64,000 bases of DNA from Monarcha castaneiventris obscurior (Eukaryota; Chordata; Aves; Passeriformes; Monarchidae). The notes under the pieces were generated by a model that worked only from the letters and a program-made list of their open reading frames with translations, had not been told where the DNA came from and made no database searches. Location of the stretch: contig JAMPIT010000481.1 in the NCBI GenBank assembly GCA_026261815.1, positions 4,773,501-4,837,500 on the forward strand, in the 5' to 3' direction. A program made the translations under genes and the position numbers. Positions within the stretch are counted from its first letter, which is position 1. Every line of letters begins with the position of its first letter. This document shows positions 1 through 13,175 of the stretch, piece after piece.

Positions 1-2004
1 CTCCAGTTTGCCTTGAAACAACATCATCAGAAAAGCAATCTCACAGTGCTAGAAGGTGATCTTGTTTCCTCCTTGTCTGGCTTCAGCTCAAACATCTTTT
101 TGTGTTTGGCAGAAGCTGTTTCTTTCTCTGAAAGATTCCAAGCAGATAATGGATAATGACCACTTCTCATTCCTCCTTCTCCAAGATGTCGAACTGCATT
201 AAGCACCCACAGACAAATCTGAACCTGGCTCTTTGTAGGAGTTCAGAGCTACAGTTTCATCCCAGTTTGAAAATCAGCTGAAGAGAGAAGTTGGCAGATG
301 GGGGGAAAATAGTTCCCTACTCCATTGCATAAATCTTTATTAAAGACATTTTGGAATTTAATGGGATTAAAACCGATGGAACACTCTGGAAAAGCAACTG
401 AGAACTGAGTTCCATGGAAAGAACTCTCAAAATCTGAAATTGGTCATACAGAAGTGAATTGTAGAATTTCAGAGTTTTTAAAGCTATGTTCAAAATTTCT
501 GTCCCACAGAAATAACTTCCTGTTAAGTTCCCCAAGATGGAAAGAAAACACAGGGAAAGGTTCCTGAATCTGGCACAGAGAGCACCCGGCCCTGAATGAG
601 GGATGGAAGGGGCAAAGGGACATCTCTGTCACCTGGCCTGAAAGTCCTGGTACTGAGTTTTAGTTCCACAGCCACGGAGGTTTGGATGTCCTCAGAAAAG
701 GCTGAAGATGCTCAGTTTCCTCTTTGCTGGGAGGCCAATTCATTATTTTGGATAATGGGGCATTTTTTTCACCTTTTGCTGCTGTTACTCTTTACCATCA
801 CACCCACACTCACTTTGCAGTGGCTCAGTGTGGATCACCATCATGGTGATGAATTTTGTGTCCAAAACAACTTGGCACCTCAAAGGAGGGATTTTTCCCA
901 ATATTCCTTTGCCCTTTTTTTTCCCCCAGAAATTTACTTTTCAAGTAGCTACAGCAGCTGATACCAAGGCATGAATTCCTGCCTCTTGCAGAGTAGGAGA
1001 GGAAACACCCACCACCATCCACTGCAGGAGGACAGGAGCAGCTTCTGCAGGAGCAAGGAAAAGAGTGGCTTCCACACTGACTGAATTCTACCACACAAAG
1101 GCAATTCCATGAAGCCATAACTATTATTTATACACAACGCTGAAATGAAGCAATTTGGGGCTTTCATTTTGTTGTACTTCAATTAGAGTTGTATTATAAA
1201 GTTTTCTATTAAATATCCAATTTCCTACTGGTTAAGAAGGCAAAATACCCCTGAGTTTCAGTGGGGCCCTCAGCAGCTCAGAGAGAACAGATGATGTCCC
1301 TTGCACTTCATCCTGCACAGCTATGAGCCAAATCATCAGTGGCTGGAGCACACGTGCAGGGAACGGCTTGTGAGTGACCCATGAACTCAAAACCAAGAAT
1401 AAAACAGGAAAAAAACCAACACAGGCAAAAAGAGAGGTGAGCTGATGTGAGCTGCTGAGCTGAGAGCGCAGAGGAGGGATGGAATTATTACGGAGTTTTT
1501 TCTTGAATAATTTTCCTTAAGGATAACATTGTTTGCATAGGCAGTTATTGAGTAAAAAGCAGCTCCAGCCATCCTTGCCATGCTCTGGATTCAGTCAGTT
1601 TGGATCCCACCACGTTTGGAGCCAACAGTTCCAGTTCCTCACATGAGGGCTCAGAGTGTCAGTGAAGAATTCACTTCTCATTAAAAATATTTGTTATTTT
1701 CTACAAACTCCTGGGACTGACAATGTCATTGTTACAACCAGCTGACAGTGCCTGGTGATCTCCAGATTGTATTTCCAGATAAAACGCCCCTAAAGAACGT
1801 TGTGACTGCAGAGAGCTCAGCCTCCCCCTTGCCCCACTGATGCCTTAGGTTTTAACTTTTATATTTTACAATTTCTGCACTGCTTAGAGTGTAACTCTGA
1901 AGTTCCTTGTAGCCTGTAATTTCTGCTCTCTCGTGCTGGGCAGACACAACAAAGCCTCTCCAGGCTTTGCCTTCAAGGACAGCCAGGCTCTTCTAGGCCC
2001 AAAA
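1..2004. other. Anonymous noncoding DNA
   Basis: No recognisable gene, RNA or repeat. Stop-free stretches here are all under about 125 codons, overlap on both strands and show no domain. Base composition is mixed and CpG is scarce, as in ordinary vertebrate intergenic or intronic DNA. Confidence 0.6.
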
Positions 2005-2275
2005 TGTGTAACCCAAAGCCTCTAAGGGGGGAGCAAGCTGAGGGGAATTCCATCATTGACCTGGGGCTTTAATTGGAGAATTAACCGTGGTATGCAAATG
2101 AACCAAAGCTATAAAGGTGTGAAGAACTCGTGACCTGGGGTCCATCTTGGGGTCCATTTTTGGAGGCAGCCTCTGGCTCCCCCAGGGTGTGCCTTGAAGG
2201 CCTTCAAATAAACACCGACCTTTATTCCCTTCCTCTTTTCTAGTCTCTGTTTCTAGGTGGCTGGAGAAGGCATCA
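2005..2275 (+). mobile_element. Solo LTR of an avian endogenous retrovirus (probable)
   Basis: The order of signals is that of a retroviral LTR read on the plus strand. A perfect octamer ATGCAAAT lies at 2092-2099 and a TATA-like CTATAAAG at 2109-2116. A polyadenylation signal AATAAA follows at 2207-2212, then a C/T-rich U5-like stretch holding two TTTCTAG words (2227-2256). The spacing from TATA to AATAAA, about 95 bases, suits a short U3/R boundary. Avian ERVL/ERVK-like LTRs commonly have this AATAAACNCCGACCTTT-type wording (family knowledge). No gag, pol or env sequence lies on either side, so this is a solo LTR left by recombination or a truncated copy. The ends are uncertain: TG at 2005 and CA at 2275 are plausible, but no clear target-site duplication is visible. 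Confidence 0.6.
2092..2116 (+). promoter_or_regulatory. Octamer plus TATA box within the LTR
   Basis: ATGCAAAT (2092-2099) is a perfect octamer, the POU/Oct factor site. It sits ten bases upstream of CTATAAAG (2109-2116). Together they would form a compact core promoter in the solo LTR and could start transcripts rightward from about 2140. Activity is inferred from motif layout only. Confidence 0.4.
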
Positions 2276-5200
2276 CCAGCACCCTGCTGCCCTCCCTCAC
2301 ACCAAGCTCCCGTCCTGGCCTCAGCAGGGGAAGTTTGGGCAGGGTCAGACCATCCCCAGACCATCACTGTGAGCTCCACTCAGCTCCTGTGCAGGCACAA
2401 AGGCTGCTCTCCAATGTGCAGCACGGCCTGAAAACTTCCAGGGATGCAGGAGCAGCAAATCTGTTTTCCTCCTTAGATGTTTTAATTGCACCGGTGTAAA
2501 TCACTTTGCTGATGAAAACAGAAGTCTGAAACTTTTGTCTCCCTTTGCCTTTCTTCTGTTTTCTCTTGTCTATTTATTGTTGTGGAAAACAGCAGAGTGG
2601 CTTTGTAAATTTGTAGATTACTTCATTTAAAATCCAAGTTTCAAATTATGTTTTCCCTCTTTCATTATCCTAGGTTGCCCTAAGTACCAATATAAATTTC
2701 TTTCAATGGCATGAGCTACCAATCAGAACCACAAAAAATATATATATCTATAGAAATTGAAATTGTAATGAGTCTTACCAGTGTATTGCTAACACTTTGG
2801 TTCATTTGATATGAACTTTGTTTTTTTAAAGTACCACATGGTAAGGCTTTGAAACTTCAGTTTGTAAAAAAAAACTGTAACAGCCTTACAGCCTTTGAAG
2901 TCACTACTGATATAACTCTGAACAGATCCATTCAAGTTCAACTAACATCAGACAAATGTTTAGTGTATCAGAGGAAGCCACAAAAGCAAGGATTTCATCA
3001 ATATTTCACAACAGCCTCAGGGAAACTGTAGATTGCAATGCTGTAGGGCAGCTAATGGAATTACACACAAGGGTTTTGTACATTTAAAATAAGCAGCTAC
3101 TAAAAAAATTACCCTTCAGTTTGATAGAAACTGTATAAAACTGCAGATGGGAAACAATTAAATAGCTACCAACATTTATCCATGTCAGCCTGATAGGTCA
3201 TTTAATAACAGGTATTTCTTTCCTCCTTTCTTTTTTTTTTCCTGGTAGGGCAATAATAAAGATTAACATTTATGAAAAGTAGCATAAAATATAGTGCAGC
3301 CAAATGAATAATTAAAGATGCTTCTGAAGAATTTGTTTGCTATTGTATGGCCGTGAAGACTGCTCTTCAGTAATGAAGTACATTTATATTAACTACAATT
3401 ATAAACAGAAAGAAGATGAGGATTATGTTTATAGACACTTGTTTGTTATCCTAAAAAAAATAAATCTTCGGCTTGTTTCTATTGAATCCACGGCTTATCT
3501 CATGGACAGCACATTCTCCTTGAAAGGAGTTGGGCCTGCCTTGGATCATGGGGGTGCACGTGGAGGAGGACACAGGGCATGCAATAAACCCTGAGAGATC
3601 AACAACCACCACTTTCCCTGGAGAGGCTCTTGGGCAGAGAGGAGAATTCAGCCTGTGAAATCTCAATGTTTATTCTAAAACCAGATCCACAGAATCGTGT
3701 TCCTTTTCATTCTGCAAAGACCTTGCAGAAGCAGCCCTTCATGCAGTTGGGTTTGGGTGTTTAGGTTGGGAAATTGCTGTTTCTCTTAATAACCCATGCA
3801 TAGGACAATGGGAGAAACAAATTATTTGATCATCATTTCTAAAAGGCTGCTTATTTCTTGGTCACTCCAACTCAAAAGAGACCAGCTTGGCTAAATCCAA
3901 CAGAGCACCCAGTCTCACAAAGGTGTTCAGACCCAATTCAAGAAAGCTCCTAAACATTTGTCCCTTCTGGGGTAAGAGCAGTTAAGTATGACAGAAAATC
4001 CAGAGTTCCTGAGGACTCAGCTGGTGACCCAGGGACAGAGATGAAGCCAGCAGCACTCCTCCATGTTTTACTAAGGCTCAGAATTCCTGCACAGCTGCAG
4101 AAGCTGCATGAAAGACAAGCTCCTTGCAATAAAGTGCTGCCCAGCACCTTCTATCGGAGCCGATTTTAGAAAATGTGAATAGGGCTTGAAAATTGCACTT
4201 CTGCAACATTTTTCTGAAGAGCAGTGGACCTTTGGATTTTCCTTTTGGATACACAGGCCCAGTGCAGCTCCAGTAAGATCTGCTTTAAGCCAGACTTGCC
4301 AGTAATACTCATAAATCCATGCTGGTTACTCAGAGCTGGTTAAATGCTGCAGCATCATTTCCCTCTCAACATCTCTTTAGATAAGGTACGTAAGTAGAAA
4401 GTGGGAGTATAATGAAATCCATCTTCCTCATCTTCTTGCTTTGTTTTGATCTTGCATTCCAGGCAATAAAAAACTGCAAATAATTTTGAAGTGTGAATTT
4501 TCCCTTGCCGGGATGGCGGCGTTAAAGGGAGAATACACAGATCATCAAGTGGCTGATTTCCCTCTTTATTTTCCTTTCAGGAACATCCTGCTGCACATGG
4601 TGGTCCAAATGAACACTCTGCTTCTTTGGTGACAAATATTATGGCCAGCAAACATTGACTTTTGACCATTAGGCTTGCCTGCACTTATAGCCACATCACC
4701 ATCAGAGCACTAAGGCAGCATGAAGGTCATTACCCCCGACAGCATCTTCCTTGCACCAACTTCCCAGAGATGTAAGCAATAAGCACTTGCAAGAGATTGA
4801 TACGATACTTTGTGAGTAATTTGGATGAACTATAACACTAACCCAGTAAAGTATTATAATTTTAAATGTGTCCAGAAAATAATTGAAATTCTGGTTTAGC
4901 TTCATCATAATGCACAGCGCTGGGTATATTTAACAGCTGACTAGTTTAGCATGAATATTGCTTTACAAATGAGGTCATATTGTTTTTAAGAAACAATATT
5001 GCTATCAAACATGTTTAGGAGGAAAAGCAAGAGATTATGAGTACACTTTTAACCTTTCTGTCTCTTTCTATATCTGTTTACTATGGTGATTTAGGTGCTC
5101 AGTGTTGTTTGAAGGCAAACATAGAAGGTTCTGGCATTTAAAGAGATCCAGTAATGAGCAACTGGCAGTCAGATTCTTTCTTATTATTACTCTGTCACAG

Positions 5201-8200
5201 AATCTCTGTTCTACATCACTCCATCTTTGCAACACGAGTCAGAGATGAGAAAGGTCAAAACATCTCCTTCAGACGTGCAGCCACAACCCCCAAGAGCCAG
5301 GATGCAGCCCAGGCTGTGGGAGAGAACAGAGCCACAGGTAACAAACGGAGTTTCACTGGATCAAAGCTTTCCCAGGGGCACAGTGGGATCACCACAGACT
5401 TTGTCTCCCTTTGCAGAAGGAGGGATACCTAAACAAGCCACCCAAAAGAGCATTTAACACAAAATATGCACAATTTCCATTCACCTCCACAATGTTTGGG
5501 TATTTCTCTGCCAGGAAAGGGGCACACAGAGGGTCTGATCCTGCTTTTCCTGTCTCCTTGCAGCCAGCAGTGCCAAGGCCGCAGCAACTGTGAGAAGAAT
5601 CAGCCTGTGATCCTCTGAAATCCCTTTCAAAATGGAAAAACTTTAGGGTCCTGCCTGAAATATTCTCTCTGAGAGGCACAATCTCAGGTGGCTCTGGGAG
5701 CACGAACTTGCAACCAGATTTGCCTGAAGTTTGGGGGCATCATCGATCACTCTCTTAATTAACAATGTAAATACACTGCATGATTATTATTACCTCTGTT
5801 ATTTCAATATCTATTGATCTATTTATTTGCTCCTTTGTTATTTACACCAGCACTGCCCTGCCAAAATCCTTTATCAACATGGAATAAAATTCTTCTTTCC
5901 CACCAAATCTGCCAGTTTTGGTACACTCCAGCATTTTCCTCTCTCCTTCCACACAATCTGGGATGTTGCCCCACAGTTTCCTTGCAGATAAAAGACCTTT
6001 TAATGGTAAGAATTCTAATAATTATCAGTAGTAAAATTAGTCTTGTTGGCTCCATTTTGCAAAGAAACTTGTGCAAAACAAATCAATCCATGTCAAAAGA
6101 AAAAACTTCCAACTGATATGGAAAATAAATCCAGTGTCCAAGTATCTATCAAGATTCATAAAATAACGGAAATTTCAAGGAAAAAAAAAAGAAAAATGAC
6201 TGAAACCCAAATACGAGGCTGTGTTCTTTTAAATTGGGTCTCAAATGATCCAAGGAAGGGTTGAGAGCCAGGGCCAGTGCACAGATCATTTACAGATCAT
6301 AATCACTCCAGTCTCAGTCTGCATTCCTGCCCTGTCCTAAGTGATATCTGACATTTATCACATGGGACAGAGCATGAAAAAAGAGGCAGCAACAACAGGA
6401 GGCTGCAGCTGCACGGGCTCAGCTTTTCCTGAATCTCAGCACGAAATAACAGCTCTGAGTTATGGGCAAAAACTCCAATAGTCAGAGAGGTCATTACTAA
6501 CAGAAACAACTTCTTCAGCACAGGTACCATGATGTCACCTCTGCTGAAGAGAGGGACCTCAGCGGGTACAAAAAAGCCATTTATTATATCCAGCAGAACT
6601 GGATCTGAGGCCTGCAGGAGTTCACAGAACACTCCAGTGATCAAAAATCCAGGCTCTGGAGTTCTGAAAGAGCTGAAAGGATGGATTAACTACAACCCAA
6701 CTCTCTACTACCCAACTCTATAACAGAATAAAAAACTCTATACAAAACATTTATGAACTTCCCCACATTTTTTTTTTTTTCTGGGGCCTCATTCAGACTT
6801 GGAAGGAAAGCAACAGAGGGCACCTGACCTCTACCAAATTACTCAGAACACTGCTGCAGGCAAATCCAAAAATTAAAAGAAGCCATTAAAAAAGGGCTAT
6901 TTACAGAATTAAAACACATTTATTATTGTTCTAGTAATCCCAAGGGTAAGTGCAGAATTTTCAAGTGATTAAATCCACACAAAAAGCAAAAATCTCAATT
7001 TTTGTTTTAATTTCTCTTTCCTCCATTTCACTGCCTCCAGGCATCAACATTCAGCTGGGACACCATCTCTGGAGCTCTGCACTTGGGCAGAGGAGTAAAA
7101 GGACCTGGGCTGTTTATTAGGGCATCACTTTGTGTCTGTGTGGCATCATTTATTTCCTGGGAAGGGCCCGTGCCAGGTCAGGACCAACACTTTGAGCAGC
7201 CAATCCATCAGGTGGGAGCAGGTGGCAGGGGAGGTGTAAGGAATGGCTGGAAAAGGAGGAAAAACCGAAATGGATGGAAGTGGAAAAGTAATAAGAAAGT
7301 GATCAGTGAAAGTACAAGCACCAGGAAATAAATCAATCAAAGCAGTGCAGAGCAGAGTTTGCTCTGAGAGGGTTCCCTGCAACGTGAGCAGGGCTTTAAC
7401 CTCCACAGCAGCACGGGAATCTGAAAGGTTTTCCCTCAAAATTCTCCTGGGAATCAGGAGGATGAGCAGAGCAGGATTATTGTCAGGGCATTGGAGAGAA
7501 TTAGAGAGAAACCTGGTCTGCTCTCTGAGAGATGCAGGGGGAGGTGGGACAAGGAAACATTACAGGAATTGTGGACATTGCATTTCCATCCACGATCCAA
7601 CTGTGTTTATTCTGTGGGAATGTGGCACAGGATCTGCACTCAGATTTTGATCAGACCCCTGGAGCAATAACTGAAATAAGAAATAGAGTGGGAAGTGCAC
7701 AGTGTTATAATAAAAGACTCACACACTAACTTGACTTCCTGAACAGAAACCCACCCAATAATTTTATTGAGGCTTGGATTCAAACCAGGAAAATCTGTTT
7801 GCTACCAAGAATCTGATTATTCATGACAAAAAATCTCGTGCACCTTATCTAGCACAGGTTTAGTCCTGAGTGCGGATAATGTGAAAGCAGAACTTGTAAT
7901 TGATGCTGTTTTTATCAGTGGGAGCTGTGGGAGTGGAGCTGTGCACAGCTCTTTGACAACACACGAGGAAACTCTGGCTGTGGACACCAAGCCCTACTTG
8001 ATTTGCTAACTAGAGAAAGTCCCTTAGGATTTTATGGGTAAAGTTGATTTGGAGCTATAAAATTGAAGCATTTATTACAGACCAGAGGCCAACAACACTT
8101 CATTACAGACTGTCTAAACACTTTCAGTTTATCCACTAGGTTCAAATCCAAACAATACTTCCCTTTCAAAGCATTTCTGCCTGATTTTCTTTCTCTTTCC

Positions 8201-8930
8201 ACCAGCAATAACACCTTAAAAAATGCATTTTTAATGTGTTTCTCAATCTCTGCTGAAATTTAAATGAAGGCAAAGCCTGCCACAGATGGAGCCAATACCT
8301 GCACAAGGTTGGTCTTGAACAACTCCCAATTCTCCTTGTCTAAATGGGCTCATTGCTGTACGTATCCACCAATGCACAGCTGGAGGCTGACCAGTCTGTA
8401 TCTGAATTTTGGACTTTTGGAATTTTATTTTATTTTATTTTCATTGTACTGCCAGTTCACCACTCCTTCTGTGCAGTCAGTTCCCTCACACCGACTGCAA
8501 ATGGGTGGCACAAACAAAGAGAGAAAAACATGTTTAAAGGAAGAGGTTTCAGAAAGACTGCAACTGCTTTTAATCCATTATTTAAGAATTCACCATGTTT
8601 TAGTCTCTGCCCCTTTCAAACAAGTCTTTAAACACTCACTGGGAGGAAAAGCAGCCAAAAGTGTCAGGGGCGGCTTGCTTCCACCAACTCTTGTGGTCTG
8701 TGGAGCTCCATGCACTGAGGAGAGAAGCCTCACTCTGAAGGGTTTCATTTCTAATAATTTTTCAGATGTTGATGATATATGAACGTTTCCATATTCAATA
8801 AGCTGAATTTCTTACTGGTTTAACTCTTCTGAAGCAAAAGGATTTAGGGAGAGGAAGAATTGGCTCACTGCTTTATTTTTCTTGGCTCTCTTTCATTCCT
8901 AGTGCTGTTTTTGTCTGATGGGCACCCACA
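2276..8930. other. Long noncoding stretch, no gene seen
   Basis: No gene or clear repeat family recognised across this 6.6 kb. Simple features are a T run near 3228-3241, an A-rich run near 6181-6190, a 13-T run at 6768-6780 and a short (ATTTT)n at about 8420-8440. A possible second polyadenylation-signal-like LTR end near 4120-4170 is too weak to call. Reading frames are short (the longest about 172 codons at 8264-8782) and have no domain. Confidence 0.55.
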
Positions 8931-9000
8931 GATCACAGAATCAGAGAAACCTTGAAGTTGGAAAAGACATCCACAGACATTGAGCCCAACCATTAATTCA
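8931..9000 (-). mobile_element. CR1 3'-end fragment, reverse orientation
   Basis: The plus strand begins GATCACAGAATCAGAGAAAC, continues through a GTTGGAAAAGACAT word and ends in GAGCCCAACCATTAA. This is the reverse complement of the standard avian CR1 3' end, where 'ttggaaaagacc...gatcatcgagtccaacc' follows the 'gattctatgat' tail (family knowledge). Only about 70 bases remain, so the copy is old or heavily 5'-truncated. Confidence 0.75.
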
Positions 9001-11256
9001 AGCAAAGATTTTTTTGAGGCATTAATTCCATTTTCTGGAAGGCAAAGTGTTGCCAATACTTTGGAAATGAAACAGTGAATTCCCACTTCACCTCCTCAGT
9101 TATCATGAATCTAAAAAAAGAAAGGATAAGATGATTTCCCATATTATTTCCCAATTTCTTCATCCTCATGTAACTGAGGGACAACCTCTCATATGAAATT
9201 CAGCTTCTTCCCAACACAATTCAGTCTCCTCCACCAGTATCAACTGCCCCAAGGTGGTTTCACCACTGCTTTTTCTTCCTTCCTCTATGAGCAGCCTCAT
9301 TTTTTTTTTGCCTTTTCTCCTTGACACTGGTAAAATGCTGGTGTTGGAGGAAGCAGACAATTAAAGGTCAAAAATTCAAGTGTTTTTCTGTTCCACCCTG
9401 CATAAACCCATTGCTGTCAGGGAGGCAATCATGTCTGCAAATGCACTTTACAGGGCTGAAATCTGTTTCTCAACTTAAACCATGTAACATTTAAATATCA
9501 AAAACTTTGTTTTCTAATGAGCGGAGTATTGAGGGGGGAGAAATGAATTATATGCTTGATGTATACTGAAGGCTGGGAAAATTAAGGCCATTTCCCATGG
9601 TGAGAATGCAGTGATTTCAGTTTGTGAGAATAAATTAAACCTTTGGGAGAATTTGTCTTCCATTAAATTGAACAGCTAAACAGGCACAGAAGATTTTAAT
9701 GTCACCACCAGCAAACCCCAAAGGTCACAAAAAGAAAAAGAAACAGTGTTTTTCTGTTTGGGAGTTCTCTGTCTCTCTACCTAAGAAAAGATGCAAACTG
9801 TAAATGTATGTTGAGACACAAAGACTCTTAAAGATCATAATTCCATTGCTATACCATATGCTATTAATGTCTGTCAACACTGTTTAGCCAGCAACTGCTG
9901 ACAGAACCATATTTGCTATCTAAATACATCATAAATAAATCAGTAATGAACTGCTTTAGTAAACCTTCTGCACTGATTGGAAATACAGATCGAGTAAACA
10001 AACTCTGGGGATAGCATTTTGCAGCTCCAAGTACATACAAGTGTTTAATGTCAGTGACAAAGTCACTCACACCTCTCTCTCTCGGCAAGGCACGAGGCAG
10101 GGAAAGAAAATCCTAAGGATGGCAAAAGTGTTTAATCAATTGTAGCAAATGTACCTGTCAGCATTCATCATATTACCTCTGCCAGGGTTTTTTTACCTGA
10201 TGCAAATCTCAGAAAAGGGACTTTCAGCTGGGAACCAAAGCAAACCCTGGGCTCAGCGCTGCTCCCTGGGCTAAGGAGAGGTCACCACGCCTGGCTGAGC
10301 TCCCCTGGCTCTCCCAGGCAGACCTGAGCCAGCACAGCCTCTGCCCACTTCTTGCCAAGCAAAAATGCAGATTTTGGGTTAAATATGAGCCTTTTTCAGG
10401 AAAAGCCCAGGAGCCAGGAGTGAATTTCCAAGAGGATTCCTGACCTGCTGCAGGTTAACTGAGAGTTTGGCACTGCAGAATTTCTGCTGCTTTAGAAGGG
10501 GAAAATGCACACTTGTGCCAGAACTGGGCTTTGAGATGTGGAATACACTGAAATCAAAAACTTCAAGTACTTTGTGAATGTACAAGGTAAAAAATGGTAG
10601 GAAACATTCCCCTGCTTGTTCAAGCCAAACCTATCAAATGTTACCTGGACAAAAAGGAACTGTTTGGTGGAGAGGGGCTGGAACTGGAATTATCTCATAG
10701 GTGGAATACTGAGAGACAGGAATTAGTAGTAGTGTTGTCTGTTAGATGTAAAAAAATTCCACCAGCACCATAAAATTGTAACCCAATAAATATTTCCAGT
10801 CTTCCCAACTCTTTTTTGACACAGGTTTTTTGAAAGTTACTTTCTGACAGCTTTCTGGTAATTAGACACCACAGCTTTATATCAGAAGAACAGTCTTAAT
10901 TAAGACTGCAGAGAGATGCTAAAATTATAATTTCCTCTATGCTATATTTTAGCAGCAGAAATTCTTGGAGATCCCTGTGGGATGAGACTTTAGTCCAGAA
11001 TAAAACAAGTGCTAATTTATCACGATGCTCGCAATGGATGCTATTTTAAAAAATAGAATTTATCTCTACGGATGGAGTATGCAAAGTTTCTCTCGATGCC
11101 ATCAGACAATTGAATTGTCCTTTGTTCCCCCCAAGTTCACAGCCTGATGCTGTGTAAGAGCCCTGTTTACAAATTCAGGGCTGCCAAGTCTCAGTGGCAG
11201 GTGTTATCCTTTACAGCAGGAACGGGCTCTGAGCAGCTCCCGGGCCCTTCCAGAGG

Positions 11257-11275
11257 GATGGGATGGGATGGGATC
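11257..11275 (+). repeat. (GGGAT)n short tandem repeat
   Basis: About four copies of a GGGAT unit run in tandem. Short, clean microsatellite. Confidence 0.85.
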
Positions 11276-11833
11276 CATCCTCCTTCCCCCCTGCTCTGCC
11301 CTCCCTGCCCGCCCAGAGCTGGGTGAGCAGGGCCCTGCAAAAGGGAAGGAGCCTGGGCTAAAAGGAGCACAGCTCAGTGAGGGAAGAAGGGTAGAATCTC
11401 ATCTTCCAATAAATCAAGATATAAATTTAAATTATGAGCACCTTAAGAAGACGGAGGTTCATGCAAAAGAATACAGTGTAAGACAAGGTTCCCTCTGGTG
11501 TCATTTGTTTTTGTGACAAGCTGCAGAGATTGCTGCAATAGAAGAAGTCCCAAGCTCCTAAATACCATCTCAAGTAGAGTTCATGTAAAAAAGAAGAGAA
11601 GCGGCACCGTCTGGATGATAAACATTCATATTTTACAACCTTTCAGTTTATTTACTGATATATCTTTTTCTAACTATATTTGTTGTTTGTATCAGCTTGC
11701 CTAGGCAAAACAGAGCCATACATAATTCAGGGCTAAAATTGCCATCAAGTCATTGCAGAATCTAAACAAATAGACCCCAAACGGATATTTTTCATTAATA
11801 ACCCTCCATTACCAAGTTCCGACACTCGGAGCC

Positions 11834-11852
11834 AAAAAAAAAAAAAAAAAAA
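11834..11852 (+). repeat. Poly(A) tract
   Basis: Nineteen consecutive A bases followed by TAAAA. No retroposed gene or SINE body is recognisable upstream, so it is treated as a simple homopolymer. Confidence 0.9.
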
Positions 11853-12113
11853 TAAAACGGCAAGATAAAAAAGAAAGACACCTCATTATTTAATGCCAGT
11901 CTCCCTGGCTTTGTGCAGGGAGCAGGGGAGGCATTTTCTGGGAGTTGGTGTTTCGTGTGACCCGGGAGCAGTGGCCAGGGCTACCGGGGCCAGCACGGAG
12001 GAGCCATCAGCCACTTGGCCAAAGCTGTCACCAGCCCTCACGCCTGCGAGACAAGGCTAAGTGTGGAGGCTCCCGTGCCACTTACACGTCTGGTTTTTTG
12101 CTGTCTTCCTGTC

Positions 12114-12133
12114 CAAAAAAAGGAAGAAAAGGG

Positions 12134-12165
<32 letters not shown>

Positions 12166-12205
12166 AGAGGGGTGGAGTGGGGAAAAGGAGAGAGAAGAAA
12201 AGGAG
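12114..12205 (+). repeat. Long polypurine tract
   Basis: About 90 bases are almost pure A/G on the plus strand, with only two T interruptions (12173 and 12178). It contains a 17-A run (12134-12150) and a 12-A run (12152-12163), then a G/A-mixed portion. Such tracts can form triplex (H-DNA) and are prone to length change. The lysine- and glutamate-rich frames across it are composition artefacts, not proteins. Confidence 0.9.
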
Positions 12206-12459
12206 CTGTTAATTTCGAGCTGAAAATAGCAGCTGCTAATGGGCTTTTGCACTCCTTCTGTAGCCGCTGCAAGGTCGTGGTCAGAAGTAGCTTGTGATTG
12301 ATTCTAAAGAGAAGCTCGGCTCACGTCTGTAATGGACATTAAAAAATCTGAAAGGAGCTCAAAAGGGAAAACAAAAAAGTGACACATTTTATGGAGCCCT
12401 GGAGTCCTCCAGGCTCTCAGGATGAACTTGGAGGGTGGAGTCATGCCCTGTTTTTTTAA

Positions 12460-12860
12460 TTGTCCCTCATAATAATTATTGCATTACAAGGAACAATTAA
12501 TGGTGTAGATTAGTCTAACTTCATCAATTTTATGGCCATTTTATTGCTCTTTCTTGCAGCTGCGAGAGGCAGAGCCCGCCTCCTCCATCCCCGTGTGTAA
12601 AGGGTTAAATGAGATGAGTGACAGCCTTTCTGCATGATTTACAACTTGGAGCCCTGTAGTGAAACCAGCGCTTGATGGATGATCCTGAAAGACGGAGACT
12701 AACCATAAATCATGTCTTTGAATCATTGACAAAGATAAAGGAGAGAAAGAAAAAGCACTGGCATTGACATTCATTCTCCCAATAATGTACATTGACTAGT
12801 TACAATACAGAGCCTTAATTAAAAAAGCGAACTCCAAGTAGTCACCTCAGAGCAGGCAAC
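12460..12860. promoter_or_regulatory. Conserved noncoding element candidate
   Basis: A non-repetitive, AT-leaning block with the look of a vertebrate CNE. It has AATAATTATTGCATT and AATTAATGG words near 12470-12500, several CATAAATCATG- and TAATGTACATTGA-type words at 12705-12795, and a CTTAATTAA near 12812-12822. It keeps few CpGs and has no repeat family or coding frame. Being a CNE is inference from style; conservation cannot be tested here. Confidence 0.38.
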
Positions 12861-13175
12861 GGCTCCGGCAGCCTCATGGAAATCACAAATAAAAGTTCCA
12901 GCCGCATCCAGGAGAGGTTACCTCGCTGGGAAAAGCGCTGGGATGTGCTCTTGGCACAGCCCTGATCGGGAACAAAACCCGCTAAAGCCCCGTAACCACC
13001 CCGGTATTTAGCACCCAGCTTTCCTTTTTTGTGCCTGTTGTTAATTTCAGCTCAGTGCCAGAGCCCCAGCCCCGGCAAGGTGAGAGCGCTGCTGCTTCAG
13101 GCGCTGGCTGGGAGGTGATGCAGAGATGCCAATCTCCGCAGGCACAACAAAGGAAGGGCCTTTATTGTCTCTGCT
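12861..13175. other. GC-mixed noncoding DNA beside the 23-bp repeat
   Basis: No gene recognised. It has somewhat more CpG than its surroundings (around 12855-13000) and could be a continuation of the adjoining CNE-like block. Confidence 0.45.

Larger units (their letters stand above)
9001..12113. other. Noncoding DNA with simple repeats
   Basis: No gene recognised. It holds a short GGGAT repeat at about 11257-11275 and a 19-A run at 11834-11852. Sequence around 9860-10090 and 10900-11100 is AT rich without repeat character. Nothing here supports an exon or RNA gene. Confidence 0.55.

Noticed and set aside
4080..4175. GCAATAAAGTGCTG followed by CAGCACCTTCTATCGG, resembling an LTR R/U5 region
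   Set aside because: No TATA-like box at a suitable distance upstream and no clear LTR ends; too weak to call.
8139..8152. GGTTCAAATCC, a tRNA-like B box
   Set aside because: No A box at the right distance, no acceptor stem and no terminator-type T run placed as for a tRNA.
8264..8782. Plus-strand frame of 172 codons
   Set aside because: No domain, no repeat explanation, no splice or promoter context; within chance length for a 64-kb window read in six frames.
12015..12297. Lysine/glutamate-rich frames
   Set aside because: They translate the polypurine tract.
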